A DNA stretch of 64,000 nucleotides, taken from contig HG326877.1 in the NCBI GenBank assembly GCA_000470055.1, forward strand, positions 943,661 through 1,007,660, in the 5' to 3' direction. The notes beneath the pieces are model-generated. The model ran no database searches and was not told where the DNA came from. It worked only from the letters and a program-made list of their open reading frames with translations. A program made the position numbers and the translations under genes. This document shows, one piece after another, positions 1 to 11,206 of this stretch. Position 1 is the first letter of the stretch. Each line of letters starts with the position of its first letter. Source of the DNA: Campylobacter coli 76339 (GTDB lineage: Bacteria; Campylobacterota; Campylobacteria; Campylobacterales; Campylobacteraceae).

Positions 1-665
1 CTTGTATCCAAACAGGGGTAGGTAAATTTATCTTTTCTTCCACAGCGGCTACTTATGGGGAGCCAACAACCCCTGTTGTAAGCGAGAGTAGTCCTTTGGC
101 GCCTATCAATCCTTATGGACGCAGTAAGCTTATGAGTGAAGAGGTTTTGCGTGATGCAAATATGGCTCATCCTGAATTTAAATACTGCATTTTAAGATAT
201 TTTAATGTTGCGGGCGCTTGTATGGATTATAAATTAGGACAACGCTATCCTAAAGCGACTTTACTTATCAAAGTAGCAGCAGAATGTGCGGCAGGAAAAC
301 GCGACAAGCTTTTTATATTTGGCGATGATTATGATACAAAAGATGGTACTTGTATAAGAGATTTTATTCATGTAGATGATATTTCAAGTGCTCATTTGGC
401 GGCATTGGATTATCTAGAAAATAACGAAAGCAATATTTTTAATGTAGGCTATGGTCATGGTTTTAGTGTAAAAGAGGTTATTGACGCGATGAAAAGAGTA
501 AGTGGGGTGGATTTTAAAGTCGAGCTTGCCTCGCGCCGTGCAGGTGATCCTTCAGTTTTAATCTCTAATGCAAGCAAAATCAGAAATCTTACTTCTTGGC
601 AGCCAAAATTTGATGATTTAGATCTTATTTGCAAATCTGCATTTGATTGGGAAAAACAGTGCTAA
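1..665 (+). CDS. gne: UDP-GlcNAc/Glc 4-epimerase, 5'-truncated by window edge
   Basis: The open frame runs from the window edge (first full codon at base 3) to a TAA at 663-665, so only the C-terminal two thirds are present. It is an extended SDR epimerase. A serine/threonine pair (SSTAATYGEP) is followed by the YxxxK catalytic pair in NPYGRSK, and RYFNVAGA and RDFIHVDDI are typical GalE-family blocks. In C. jejuni this enzyme, Gne (formerly GalE), interconverts UDP-GlcNAc/UDP-GalNAc and UDP-Glc/UDP-Gal. It supplies GalNAc for the N-glycan, lipooligosaccharide and capsule. It is the first gene before pglK, whose GTG start overlaps its stop. A TTG at 96 is only an internal codon, not the start. 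Confidence 0.93.
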   Translation, partial: CIQTGVGKFIFSSTAATYGEPTTPVVSESSPLAPINPYGRSKLMSEEVLRDANMAHPEFKYCILRYFNVAGACMDYKLGQRYPKATLLIKVAAECAAGKRDKLFIFGDDYDTKDGTCIRDFIHVDDISSAHLAALDYLENNESNIFNVGYGHGFSVKEVIDAMKRVSGVDFKVELASRRAGDPSVLISNASKIRNLTSWQPKFDDLDLICKSAFDWEKQC

Positions 666-2360
666 AAAAAATATTTTTTATTTTGAGCAAAGAGGATAAA
701 AAATTTTTATTCTCTTTACTGTCTTTTTTCGGTTTTTATTTCTTTTATAGAAAGTTTTGCTATTTCTTTAGTGATGCCTTTTATCACTTTGGCTAGTGAT
801 TTTTCTTATTTTGATAAAAATAAGTATTTAATTCAGCTTAAAGACTATCTTGCTTTACCTGTTTTTGAGATTATAGTTTATTTTGGTGTAGTACTTATTG
901 TCTTTTATGTTTTGCGCGCTTTGTTAAATAGTTATTATTTTCACCTCTTAGCCCGCTTTTCAAAGGGTAGGTATCATGCTATCGCTTATAAAGTTTTTGC
1001 AAAATTTTTAAATACAGATTATGAAAATTTTACTCAAAAAAATCAATCCGAAATTCTAAAGTCTATTACCGGAGAAGTTTACAATCTAAGTACCATGATT
1101 TCATCATTTTTGCTGATGATGAGCGAAATTTTTGTAGTGTTTTTGCTTTATACTCTCATGCTTTTAGTAAATTATAAAATCACTTTATTTTTAAGCCTTT
1201 TTATGATTATAAATGCTTTTATTTTGATCAAAGTTCTTAGTCCTATCGTTAAAAAAGCAGGTCTTAAACGCGAGGAAGCGATGAAGAATTTTTTTGAAAT
1301 TCTTAATACAAATTTAAATAATTTTAAATTGATAAAGCTTAAGACTAAAGAAGATGGTGTTTTAAATCTTTTTAAAACTCAAAGTGAGATCTTTGCTAGG
1401 GCAAATATTACCAATGAAAGCGTAAGTGCTATGCCAAGAATTTATCTTGAGGGAGTTGGATTTTGTGTACTTGTTTTCATAGTGGTTTTTTTAGTATTTA
1501 AAAATCAAAGCGATATATCTGGAATTTTAGCGACTATCTCTATCTTTGTTTTAGCACTTTATCGTTTGATGCCAAGTGCAAATCGTATCATCACAAGCTA
1601 TCATGATTTGCTTTATTATCGCTCTTCTTTGGATATTATTTATCAAATTTTAAAGCAAAAAGAAGAGAGTTTAGGTGAAGAAAAAATTAATTTTGATAAA
1701 GAATTAAGGCTAGAAAATTTAACTTTTGGATACAAAGATAAAAAGAATTTATTTACTTGTTTAAATTTAAGTATAAAAAAAGGCGAAAAGATCGCATTTA
1801 TAGGAGAAAGTGGCTGTGGAAAAAGCACTTTGGTAGATATAATCATAGGACTTTTAAGCCCTAGAGAGGGTAGAGTGCTTCTTGATGAAAATGAATTAAA
1901 TATGAAAAATGTTAAGAATTATCGCCAAAAAATAGGTTATATCCCGCAAAATATCTATCTTTTTAACGACAGCATTGCTAAGAATATCAGCTTTGGAAAT
2001 GAGGTAGATGAAGAAAAGCTTCAAAGAGTGATTAAGCAAGCTAATTTAGAACATTTTGTGAAAAATTTACCCCAAGGAGTGCAAACAAAAGTAGGCGATG
2101 GTGGGAGCAATTTAAGTGGTGGACAAAAACAACGCATAGCTATCGCAAGAGCTTTGTATTTAGATCCTGAAATTCTAGTTCTTGATGAGGCTACTTCTGC
2201 ACTTGATACGGAAAGTGAAGCAAAGATTATGGATGAAATTTATAAGATTTCTAAAGATAAAACCATGATCATTATCGCACACCGTCTTTCAACTATCACA
2301 CGTTGTGATAGCATCTATCGTTTAGAAAACGGCAAACTTTTCAAGGAGGATAAAAAGTGA
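659..2360 (+). CDS. pglK: PglK lipid-linked oligosaccharide flippase (ABC transporter), apparent frameshift near N-terminus
   Basis: This is an ABC half-transporter fused to its ATPase. It flips the undecaprenyl-diphosphate heptasaccharide across the inner membrane. Membrane segments fill about the first 300 residues. The ATPase domain follows, with Walker [10 protein letters not shown], signature LSGGQKQR, Walker [13 protein letters not shown] and the H-loop IIAHRLS. The long open frame begins only at a GTG at 771 (529 residues). The family N-terminus is encoded from a GTG at 659 ([15 protein letters not shown]), overlapping the gne stop, but is in another frame. Removing one T from the T6 run at 724-729 joins the two parts into a protein of about 566 residues, close to the C. 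jejuni length I recall (564). I read this as a sequencing error or a natural frameshift; the ATPase is intact. Its stop overlaps the pglH start by 4 bases. Confidence 0.9.
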
Positions 2361-3433
2361 AGATAACTTTTATCATAGCCACTTTAAATTCAGGGGGAGC
2401 TGAGCGTGTTTTGGTAACTTTAGCAAATGCACTTTGTACTCAGCATGAAGTAAGCATTATCAAATTTCATGCGGGTGATTCTTTTTATAAGCTTGAAGAA
2501 AATGTCAAACTTATAACTTTAGAGCAATTTAGATTTGACACTTTATATCATAAAATCGCAAGCCGTTTTAAAAAATACCTAGCATTAAGACGAGCTTTAA
2601 AAGAAAATGAAAGCGATGTTTTTATCTCTTTTTTAGATACGACAAATATTGCTTGTATTTTTGCCAAGATAGGCTTAAAAACCCCATTAATTATAAGCGA
2701 ACATAGTAACGAAGCTTATTTAAAATCCAAAATTTGGCGTTTTTTAAGACGCTTGAGTTATCCTTTTTGTGATGCTTTGAGCGTGCTTGGAAGTAGCGAT
2801 AAAATTTATTATGAAAAATTCGTAAAAAGAGTAAAGCTTTTACCTAATCCTTGTCATTTTAGCACAGAAATTTCTTCAAATGAGCATTTTGAAAAAGAAA
2901 ATTTAGTGCTTTTTATAGGTCGTCTAGATCAAAACAAAAACCCCAAAATGTTTTTAAAAGCTATAGCAAATTTAGATAAAAAATTACAAGAAAATTATGA
3001 ATTTGTTGTAGCTGGCGATGGAGAATTAAGACAAGAGCTCGAATACAAAGCAAAATCTTTAGGCGTAAAAGTGAAATTTTTAGGACGCATTGAGAATGTA
3101 AAAGCGCTCTATGAAAAAGCCAAAGTACTTTGTCTTTGCTCTTTTGTTGAGGGTTTGCCAACAGTTTTGATCGAGAGTTTGTATTTTGAGGTGTGTAGAA
3201 TTTCAACTTCTTATTATAATGGAGCTAAGGACTTAATTAGCGATAATGAGGACGGATTTTTAGTGGGTTGTGATGATGAAATAGCTTTGGCTAGAAAGCT
3301 TGAGCTTGTATTAAAAGATGAGCAACTAAGAAAAAACATCGTTATGAATGCCAAAAAAAGATGTGAAGATTTTGAAATTTCTCACATTAAAAAACAATGG
3401 CTTGAGCTTATTGATGAGGTTAAAAATGCCTAA
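2357..3433 (+). CDS. pglH: PglH, GalNAc polymerase (GT4 glycosyltransferase)
   Basis: This cytoplasmic GT-B glycosyltransferase adds three alpha-1,4-GalNAc residues to the lipid-linked trisaccharide, following PglA and PglJ. The N-terminal domain opens with [13 protein letters not shown], the GT4 acceptor-side glycine-rich loop. The C-terminal domain has [12 protein letters not shown] and the E-x7-E nucleotide-sugar motif in [12 protein letters not shown] near residue 265. Length is 358, against 359 recalled for C. jejuni. The start overlaps pglK (ATGA-type junction) and the stop overlaps pglI, so translation is probably coupled. Paralogy with PglJ is visible in both motifs. Confidence 0.95.
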   Translation: MKITFIIATLNSGGAERVLVTLANALCTQHEVSIIKFHAGDSFYKLEENVKLITLEQFRFDTLYHKIASRFKKYLALRRALKENESDVFISFLDTTNIACIFAKIGLKTPLIISEHSNEAYLKSKIWRFLRRLSYPFCDALSVLGSSDKIYYEKFVKRVKLLPNPCHFSTEISSNEHFEKENLVLFIGRLDQNKNPKMFLKAIANLDKKLQENYEFVVAGDGELRQELEYKAKSLGVKVKFLGRIENVKALYEKAKVLCLCSFVEGLPTVLIESLYFEVCRISTSYYNGAKDLISDNEDGFLVGCDDEIALARKLELVLKDEQLRKNIVMNAKKRCEDFEISHIKKQWLELIDEVKNA

Positions 3434-4355
3434 ACTTTCTGTTATAGTCCCTACTTTTAATCGTTCTTCCTTGCTTCAAAAGGCAGTTCAAAGTATCTTA
3501 AATCAAGATTTTAAAGACTTAGAAATCATTATAAGTGATGATAATTCTAGCGATGATACTAAAAGTGTTGTAGAGAATTTGCAAAAAAGCGATAAACGCA
3601 TCAAGTATTTTTTAAATCAAAATTACAAACAAGGTCCTAATGGCAATAAAAATAATGGTTTAGATAAAGCTAGCGGGGAATTTATAACCTTTTTGGATGA
3701 TGATGATGAGCTTTTACCCTATGCCTTGGGCATTTTAATGCAAAAAGCAGATGAGGGTTATTCTCATGTTTTTGGAAATTGCCTCATAGAAAAAGAAGGA
3801 ATTTTAAGCGATGAGTTTAGTGGTAGGGGTTTGGAAAAAGAGGGTGAAATTTCTAAGAAAGATTTTTTAATGCAGCGTTTTAGCGGGGAATTTTTTTCTG
3901 TTTTTAAGGCTTCTTTGCTCAAAAATAACCGTTTTAATGAGGAATTTTATGGCAATGAAGCCACACTTTGGGTAAATTTATACGAAGAAAAAAGTTTTTA
4001 TATCCATAAAGCTTTTAGAATTTATCGTGTTTTTAGAAAAGATAGTGTTACGCTAGGAGCGAGTAAAAATGCTCATAGGGTGTATTTGGGGTATTTAGAG
4101 CTTGCGAGAATTTTAGAAAATGAGTTAAAAGCTTCTGGGGATGATGATTATAGAAAAACTTGTGCGAGTTATTATAAAATGGCAGCTTATTATGCAAAAT
4201 TAAGTGCAAATTATAAGGCACTTTATCATTGTTTGTTTAAAAGTTTGAGTATTAAAATCAATACTCCTGCTTTGATATTACTTACTTTAAGTATAATTCC
4301 AAGTAAAATGATTGAAAAACTATCAAAAATTCGGGTGGCTTTATGCAAAAATTAG
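3426..4355 (+). CDS. pglI: PglI, branching glucosyltransferase (GT2)
   Basis: This GT-A family 2 enzyme adds the single branching glucose to the N-glycan heptasaccharide. It starts with the usual GT2 beginning ([13 protein letters not shown]), then IISDDNSSDDT, and carries an acidic DDDD cluster near residues 90-94 for metal and UDP-sugar binding. The frame is open from 3348, but the ATG at 3426 overlaps the pglH stop and gives 309 residues, the C. jejuni length as I recall it. The earlier 26 codons are pglH read in another frame. The C-terminal tail contains a short hydrophobic segment (PALILLTLSIIP). Its end overlaps pglJ by 13 bases. Confidence 0.94.
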   Translation: MPKLSVIVPTFNRSSLLQKAVQSILNQDFKDLEIIISDDNSSDDTKSVVENLQKSDKRIKYFLNQNYKQGPNGNKNNGLDKASGEFITFLDDDDELLPYALGILMQKADEGYSHVFGNCLIEKEGILSDEFSGRGLEKEGEISKKDFLMQRFSGEFFSVFKASLLKNNRFNEEFYGNEATLWVNLYEEKSFYIHKAFRIYRVFRKDSVTLGASKNAHRVYLGYLELARILENELKASGDDDYRKTCASYYKMAAYYAKLSANYKALYHCLFKSLSIKINTPALILLTLSIIPSKMIEKLSKIRVALCKN

Positions 4356-5440
4356 CGATTTTTATTTATTCTTTAGGAAGTGGGGGTGCTGAAAGAGTAG
4401 TGGCAACTTTACTTCCGACTTTGAGTTTGAAATTTGAAGTACATTTGATTTTAATGAATGATAAAATTTCTTATGAAATTTCTGAATGCAAAATCCATTT
4501 TTTGGAGCATTCAAAACCTAGTGAAAATCCTATTTTAAAATTTTTAAAACTTCCTTTTTTGGCTTTAAAATATAAAAAACTTTGCCAAAAATTAAATATC
4601 GACACAGAATTTGTTTTTTTAAATAGACCTAATTATATTGCATTGATGGCAAAAATATTTGGCAACAAAACTCGCCTTGTAATCAACGAATGTACCACTC
4701 CAAGCGTGATGTATGCTAAAAACAATTTCAATTCTTTAGCCAATAAATTTTTAATTTCCTCGCTTTATCCAAAAGCTGATTTGATTTTGCCTAATTCTAA
4801 GGGGAATTTAGAAGATTTATTGTGTAATTTTAAAATCAATAAAGCAAAATGCGAAATTTTATACAATGCTATAGATTTAAAGAAAATAGAACAAAAAACA
4901 CTTGAGGATATAAGTTTAAAGGATAAATTTATTTTAAGCGTGGGAAGGCTTGATCAGGGTAAAAATCATGCTTTGCTTATCCGTGCTTATGCGAGATTAA
5001 AAACAGATTTAAAGCTCGTGATTTTGGGCGAGGGTGTGCTAAAAGATGAACTTTTGGCTTTGATTAAAGACTTGAATTTAGAAGATAAAGTTTTGCTTTT
5101 AGGTTTTGATAATAATCCTTACAAATATATGTCCAAGTGTGAATTTTTTGCTTTTGCTTCTGTGTTTGAGGGTTTTTCAAATGTTTTAATCGAAAGTCTA
5201 GCCTGTGGCTGTGCGGTGGTTTGTACTGATCATAGAAGTGGTGCAAGAGAGCTTTTTGGAGATGATGAATTTGGGCTTTTGGTAGAGGTAAATAATGAAA
5301 ATTCTATGTTTATGGGCTTAAAAACAATGCTTGAAGATGAAAATTTAAGAAAAGCCTATAAGAAAAAGGCAAAAGATAGAGCCCTTGATTTTGATCAAGA
5401 AAAAATAGCACGCAATGCTTTAAAATATTTATTAGGATAA
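4343..5440 (+). CDS. pglJ: PglJ, second GalNAc transferase (GT4)
   Basis: This GT4 glycosyltransferase adds the second GalNAc (alpha-1,4) to the lipid-linked GalNAc-diNAcBac made by PglA. The N-terminal loop is FIYSLGSGGAERV. The C-terminal domain has ILSVGRLDQGKNH and the E-x7-E motif in FEGFSNVLIES near residue 275. It has 365 residues, the same as the C. jejuni protein. It is close to PglH in fold and motifs; the assignment rests on position between pglI and pglB and on the N-terminal sequence. Confidence 0.94.
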   Translation: MQKLAIFIYSLGSGGAERVVATLLPTLSLKFEVHLILMNDKISYEISECKIHFLEHSKPSENPILKFLKLPFLALKYKKLCQKLNIDTEFVFLNRPNYIALMAKIFGNKTRLVINECTTPSVMYAKNNFNSLANKFLISSLYPKADLILPNSKGNLEDLLCNFKINKAKCEILYNAIDLKKIEQKTLEDISLKDKFILSVGRLDQGKNHALLIRAYARLKTDLKLVILGEGVLKDELLALIKDLNLEDKVLLLGFDNNPYKYMSKCEFFAFASVFEGFSNVLIESLACGCAVVCTDHRSGARELFGDDEFGLLVEVNNENSMFMGLKTMLEDENLRKAYKKKAKDRALDFDQEKIARNALKYLLG

Positions 5441-5443
5441 AAT

Positions 5444-7579
5444 ATGTTAAAAAAGGAATATTTTAAAAACCCGACTTTTATTTTATTGACTCTTATAATT
5501 TTAGCATATGCCTTCAGTGTTTTGTGTAGGTTTTATTGGGTTTTTTGGGCAAGTGAGTTTAATGAATATTTTTTCAATAACGAACTTATGATTATCTCCA
5601 ATGATGGATATGCTTTTGCAGAAGGCGCAAGAGATATGATAGCAGGCTTTCATCAGCCTAATGATCTGAGTTATTATGGCTCTTCGCTTTCAACGCTTAC
5701 ATATTGGTTTTATAAAATAACTCCTTTTTCTTTAGAAAGTATTTTTATATATATCAGTACTTTTTTATCTTCTTTGGTGGTTGTACCGTTGATTTTAATC
5801 GCTAATGAATACAAACGCCCTTTGATGGGATTTGTTGCAGCATTGTTAGCCAGTATAGCCAATAGCTATTATAATCGCACAATGAGCGGGTATTATGATA
5901 CCGATATGCTTGTTATAGTTCTTGCGATGATGATAGTTTTCTTTATGATAAGGTTAATTTTAAGAAAAGATTTATTATCTTTGATAGCCTTGCCTTTATT
6001 TGTGGGAATTTATCTTTGGTGGTATCCATCAAGCTATACTTTAAATGTTGCCCTACTAGGACTTTTATTTATCTATACCTTGGTTTTTCACATAAAAGAA
6101 AAAACACTTTATATGGCTATCATTCTAGCTTCTATTACGCTTTCAAATATAGCTTGGTTTTATCAAAGTGCGATTATCGTTATACTTTTTAGTCTTTTTG
6201 TTTTGCAAAATAAGCGTTTTAGTTTTGCCTTGCTTGGATTTTTGGGCTTGGCAACTTTGGTATTTTTAATACTAAGCGGTGGGGTTGATCCTATACTTTA
6301 TCAGCTTAAATTTTATATTTTTAGAAGCGATGAGAGTGCAAATTTAGCCCAAGGTTTTATGTATTTTAACGTAAATCAAACTATACAAGAAGTAGAAAGT
6401 ATAGATTTGAGTATTTTTATGAAAAGAATCAGCGGAAGCGAACTTGTGTTTTTTATATCTTTAATTGGCTTTATTTTTCTTGTCAGAAAGCACAAAAGTA
6501 TGATTTTGGCCTTGCCGATGTTAGCTTTAGGGTTTTTAGCGCTTAAGGGTGGACTTCGTTTTACCATTTATGCAGTGCCTGTTTTAGCGCTTGGATTTGG
6601 TTTTTTAATGAGTCTTTTACAGGAAAGAAAATGGAAAAATAAAAATATTTATTGGGCTAGCGTTTCTATCTTTACTTTTTTGAGTTTGCTTCCTATGTTT
6701 TATCATATCATCAATTATAAAGCCCCGACAGTTTTTTCTCAAAATGAGGCTTCAAAGCTAGATGAGCTTAAAAAAATTGCACAAAGAGAAGATTATGTGG
6801 TAGCTTGGTGGGATTATGGATATCCTATTAGGTATTACAGTGATGTTAAGACTTTGGCTGATGGGGGCAAACATTTAGGCAAGGATAATTTTTTCCCATC
6901 TTTTATCCTAAGTAAAGATCAAACAGCTGCTGCAAATATGGCAAGACTTAGCGTAGAATATACAGAAAAAAGTTTTTATGCTCCTTCAAATGATATTTTA
7001 AAAAACGATCTTTTAAAAGCGATGATGAAAGATTATAAACAAAATAATGTGGATTTGTTTTTAGCTTCGCTTTCTAAACCTGATTTTAAAATCAATACCC
7101 CAAAAACACGCGATGTGTATATCTATATGCCAGCTAGAATGTCTTTGATTTTCTCAACCGTGGCTAGCTTTTCTTTTGTGGATTTAGATACAGGAAAGAT
7201 TGATAAACCTTTTACTTTTAGCGCGGCTTATCCGCTCGATGTTAAAAATGGAGAAATTTATCTTAGTAACGGTATTGTATTGAGTGATGATTTTAGAAGT
7301 TTTAAAATAAATCATAACACCATACCTGTAAATAGTATCATAGAAGTTAGCTCTATCAAACAGGGTGAATATAAAATCACTCCTATTGATGATACAGCTC
7401 AATTTTATATTTTATATCTTAAAGATAGTACCATACCTTATGCTCAGTTTATTTTAATGGATAAAGCTATGTTTAATAGTGCTTATGTGCAAATGTTTTT
7501 CCTTGGAAATTATGATAAAAATTTGTATGATTTAGTGATCAATACTAGGGATACAAAAGTTTTTAAACTCAAAATTTAA
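5444..7579 (+). CDS. pglB: PglB, bacterial oligosaccharyltransferase
   Basis: This inner-membrane STT3-family enzyme transfers the heptasaccharide from undecaprenyl diphosphate to asparagine in D/E-X-N-X-S/T sequons in the periplasm. About the first 430 residues are multi-spanning membrane helices. The first external loop contains NDGYAFAEGARD, with the metal-binding aspartate, and TMSGYYDTDM gives the second acidic motif. The signature WWDYG occupies residues 455-459 at the start of the soluble C-terminal domain. The MI motif region of the soluble domain (NMARLSVEY and downstream) looks intact. Length is 711, against 713 recalled for C. jejuni, with visible substitutions through the membrane part, which suggests a sister species. 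It starts 3 bases after pglJ. Confidence 0.97.
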   Translation: MLKKEYFKNPTFILLTLIILAYAFSVLCRFYWVFWASEFNEYFFNNELMIISNDGYAFAEGARDMIAGFHQPNDLSYYGSSLSTLTYWFYKITPFSLESIFIYISTFLSSLVVVPLILIANEYKRPLMGFVAALLASIANSYYNRTMSGYYDTDMLVIVLAMMIVFFMIRLILRKDLLSLIALPLFVGIYLWWYPSSYTLNVALLGLLFIYTLVFHIKEKTLYMAIILASITLSNIAWFYQSAIIVILFSLFVLQNKRFSFALLGFLGLATLVFLILSGGVDPILYQLKFYIFRSDESANLAQGFMYFNVNQTIQEVESIDLSIFMKRISGSELVFFISLIGFIFLVRKHKSMILALPMLALGFLALKGGLRFTIYAVPVLALGFGFLMSLLQERKWKNKNIYWASVSIFTFLSLLPMFYHIINYKAPTVFSQNEASKLDELKKIAQREDYVVAWWDYGYPIRYYSDVKTLADGGKHLGKDNFFPSFILSKDQTAAANMARLSVEYTEKSFYAPSNDILKNDLLKAMMKDYKQNNVDLFLASLSKPDFKINTPKTRDVYIYMPARMSLIFSTVASFSFVDLDTGKIDKPFTFSAAYPLDVKNGEIYLSNGIVLSDDFRSFKINHNTIPVNSIIEVSSIKQGEYKITPIDDTAQFYILYLKDSTIPYAQFILMDKAMFNSAYVQMFFLGNYDKNLYDLVINTRDTKVFKLKI

Positions 7580-7591
7580 AGGTATTTTACA

Positions 7592-8722
7592 ATGAGGGTA
7601 GGCTTTTTAACTCATGCAGGAGCAAGTATATATCATTTTAGATTGCCTATAATTAAAGCTTTGATTGCAAGAGGGGATGAGGTTTTTGTCATAGTGCCAC
7701 AAGATGAATATACTGAAAAATTAAAGGCTTTAAATTTAAATATCATTGTTTATGAGCTTTCAAGATCAAGTTTAAATCCTTTAATTGTTTTTAAAAATTT
7801 TTTACATCTTAAAAATGTTTTAAAAAGCTTAAATTTGGATCTTTTGCAAAGTGGGGCACATAAAAGCAATACTTTTGGTTTAATGGCTGCAAAGTGTGCC
7901 AAAATTCCTTATAAAATAGGGCTGGTTGAAGGACTTGGATCTTTTTATATAGAGGAGGGTTTTAAAGCAAATTTAGTGCGTTTTATTATCAACACTCTTT
8001 ATAAACTTAGCTTTAAAATCGCTGATTCTTTCATCTTTGTAAATCAGGCTAATGCAGATTTTATGCAAAATTTAGGACTTAAGGAAAATAAAATTTGCGT
8101 GATTAAATCTGTGGGCATTAATCTTAAAAAATTTTTTCCTATGAGAGTAGAGCAAGAAGCTAAAAAGGCTTTTTGGCAAAATTTAAAAATCGATGAAAAA
8201 CCTATTATTTTGATGATAGCTAGGGCTTTATGGCATAAAGGTGTAAAAGAATTTTATGAAAGTGCAGAGCATTTAAAAGATAGGGCAAATTTTGTTTTAG
8301 TAGGCGGAAGAGATGATAATCCCTCTTGTGCGAGTTTGGAATTTTTAAATTCAGGCAAAGTTTTTTATTTAGGTGCTAGAAGCGATATAGTAGAGCTTTT
8401 GCAAAATTGTGATATCTTTGTTTTGCCAAGCTATAAAGAGGGATTTCCAGTAAGTGTTTTAGAGGCGAAAGCTTGTGGTAAGGCTATTGTAGTGAGTGAT
8501 TGTGAGGGTTGTGTTGAGGCAATTTCAAATGCTTATGATGGACTTTGGGCTAAGGCTGAAGATAGTAAAGATTTAAGCGAAAAAATACAAGTTTTATTAG
8601 AGGATGAAAGCTTAAGAATTAATCTAGGCAAAAATGCAGCTAAGGATGCTTTGCAATATGATGAAAATGTTATCGCGCAGCGTTATTTAGAACTTTATGA
8701 TAGGGTAATTAAAAATGTATGA
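7592..8722 (+). CDS. pglA: PglA, first GalNAc transferase (GT4)
   Basis: PglA adds the first GalNAc (alpha-1,3) to undecaprenyl-diphosphate-diNAcBac, the PglC product. The N-terminus [19 protein letters not shown] matches the GT4 WlaC/PglA type. The C-terminal domain has [21 protein letters not shown] and the E-x7-E motif [15 protein letters not shown] near residue 281. The 376 residues equal the C. jejuni length. The gene overlaps pglC by 8 bases, so the two sequential enzymes are translationally linked. Confidence 0.95.
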   Translation: MRVGFLTHAGASIYHFRLPIIKALIARGDEVFVIVPQDEYTEKLKALNLNIIVYELSRSSLNPLIVFKNFLHLKNVLKSLNLDLLQSGAHKSNTFGLMAAKCAKIPYKIGLVEGLGSFYIEEGFKANLVRFIINTLYKLSFKIADSFIFVNQANADFMQNLGLKENKICVIKSVGINLKKFFPMRVEQEAKKAFWQNLKIDEKPIILMIARALWHKGVKEFYESAEHLKDRANFVLVGGRDDNPSCASLEFLNSGKVFYLGARSDIVELLQNCDIFVLPSYKEGFPVSVLEAKACGKAIVVSDCEGCVEAISNAYDGLWAKAEDSKDLSEKIQVLLEDESLRINLGKNAAKDALQYDENVIAQRYLELYDRVIKNV

Positions 8723-9317
8723 GAAATGGATAAAAAGAATTTTTGATTTTGTTTTGGCTTTGTTTCTTTTGGTGTTTTTTTCACCTCTTATTTTAATCAC
8801 TGCCTTACTTTTAAAAATAACTCAAGGTAGTGTGATTTTCACTCAAAATCGTCCAGGTTTAAATGAAAAAATTTTTAAAATTTATAAATTTAAAACCATG
8901 AGTGATGAAAGAGATGAAAAGGGTGAGCTTTTAAGTGATGAGTTGCGCTTAAAAGCTTTTGGGAAGATTGTTAGAAGTTTAAGTTTAGATGAGCTTTTGC
9001 AGCTTTTTAATGTATTAAAGGGTGATATGAGTTTTGTAGGGCCAAGACCCCTTTTGGTAGAATACCTACCCCTTTATAATGAAGAGCAAAAACTCCGTCA
9101 TAAAGTGCGTCCTGGTATCACAGGATGGGCGCAGGTAAATGGTAGAAATGCGATTTCTTGGCAAAAAAAATTCGAACTTGATGTGTATTATGTAAAAAAT
9201 ATTTCTTTTTTGTTGGATTTAAAAATCATGTTTTTAACAGCCCTAAAAGTTTTAAAAAGAAGCGGAGTAAGTAAAGAAGGACATGTTACAACGGAGAAAT
9301 TTAATGGCAAGAACTGA
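8715..9317 (+). CDS. pglC: PglC, phosphoglycosyl transferase initiating the N-glycan
   Basis: This small monotopic phosphoglycosyl transferase moves phospho-diNAcBac from UDP-diNAcBac onto undecaprenyl phosphate, the first membrane step. The N-terminal re-entrant hydrophobic segment ([23 protein letters not shown]) is followed by IYKFKTM. The catalytic Asp-Glu pair is at residues 92-93 ([14 protein letters not shown]), and the family motif SFVGPRPLL and [13 protein letters not shown] are present. The 200 residues match C. jejuni. The end overlaps the true pglD start by 14 bases. Confidence 0.96.
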   Translation: MYEKWIKRIFDFVLALFLLVFFSPLILITALLLKITQGSVIFTQNRPGLNEKIFKIYKFKTMSDERDEKGELLSDELRLKAFGKIVRSLSLDELLQLFNVLKGDMSFVGPRPLLVEYLPLYNEEQKLRHKVRPGITGWAQVNGRNAISWQKKFELDVYYVKNISFLLDLKIMFLTALKVLKRSGVSKEGHVTTEKFNGKN

Positions 9318-9891
9318 AAAAATTTACATTTATGGTGCGAGTGGGCATGGACTTGTTTGTGCTGATGTAGCTATGAGTTTGGGCTATAAAGAATGTATTT
9401 TTTTAGATGATTTTAAGGGTAAAAAATTTGAAAGTTCTTTGCCAAAATATGATGTTTTTATAGCTATTGGAAATAATGAAATAAGAAAAAAACTTTTTAA
9501 CCAAATTTCAGACAGTGGCTTTAAGATTGTAAATCTCATCCATAAAAGTGCGATTATTAGTCAAAGTGTGGATATAGCAAAAGATGCGGGAATTTTAATA
9601 ATGCCTTATGTGGTAGTAAATGCAAGGGCAAAAATCGAAAAAGGTGTGATTTTAAACACTTCAAGTGTGATCGAGCATGAATGTATAGTAGGCGAGTTTT
9701 CTCATATAAGCGTTAGTGCTAAGTGTGCAGGAAATGTAAAAATTGGCAAAAATTGTTTTTTAGGGATTAATTCTTGTATTTTGCCAAATTTAAGTTTGGC
9801 GGACGATAGCATTTTAGGGGGTGGAGCGACTTTAGTGAAAAGTCAAAGTGAAAAGGGTATTTTTGTAGGGGTACCTGCAAAAAGAATGTAA
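9304..9891 (+). CDS. pglD: PglD, UDP-4-amino-sugar N-acetyltransferase
   Basis: PglD acetylates the C4 amino group of the PglE product to give UDP-diNAcBac, using acetyl-CoA. The N-terminal small Rossmann-like domain ([13 protein letters not shown]) binds the UDP-sugar. The C-terminal left-handed beta-helix is built of hexapeptide-like repeats and ends GVPAKRM. The catalytic base His125 falls in VIEHEC at exactly the C. jejuni number, which supports the ATG at 9304 (195 residues) over the upstream in-frame codon at 9283. Confidence 0.95.
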   Translation: MARTEKIYIYGASGHGLVCADVAMSLGYKECIFLDDFKGKKFESSLPKYDVFIAIGNNEIRKKLFNQISDSGFKIVNLIHKSAIISQSVDIAKDAGILIMPYVVVNARAKIEKGVILNTSSVIEHECIVGEFSHISVSAKCAGNVKIGKNCFLGINSCILPNLSLADDSILGGGATLVKSQSEKGIFVGVPAKRM

Positions 9892-11204
<1,313 letters not shown>

Positions 11205-11206
11205 TG

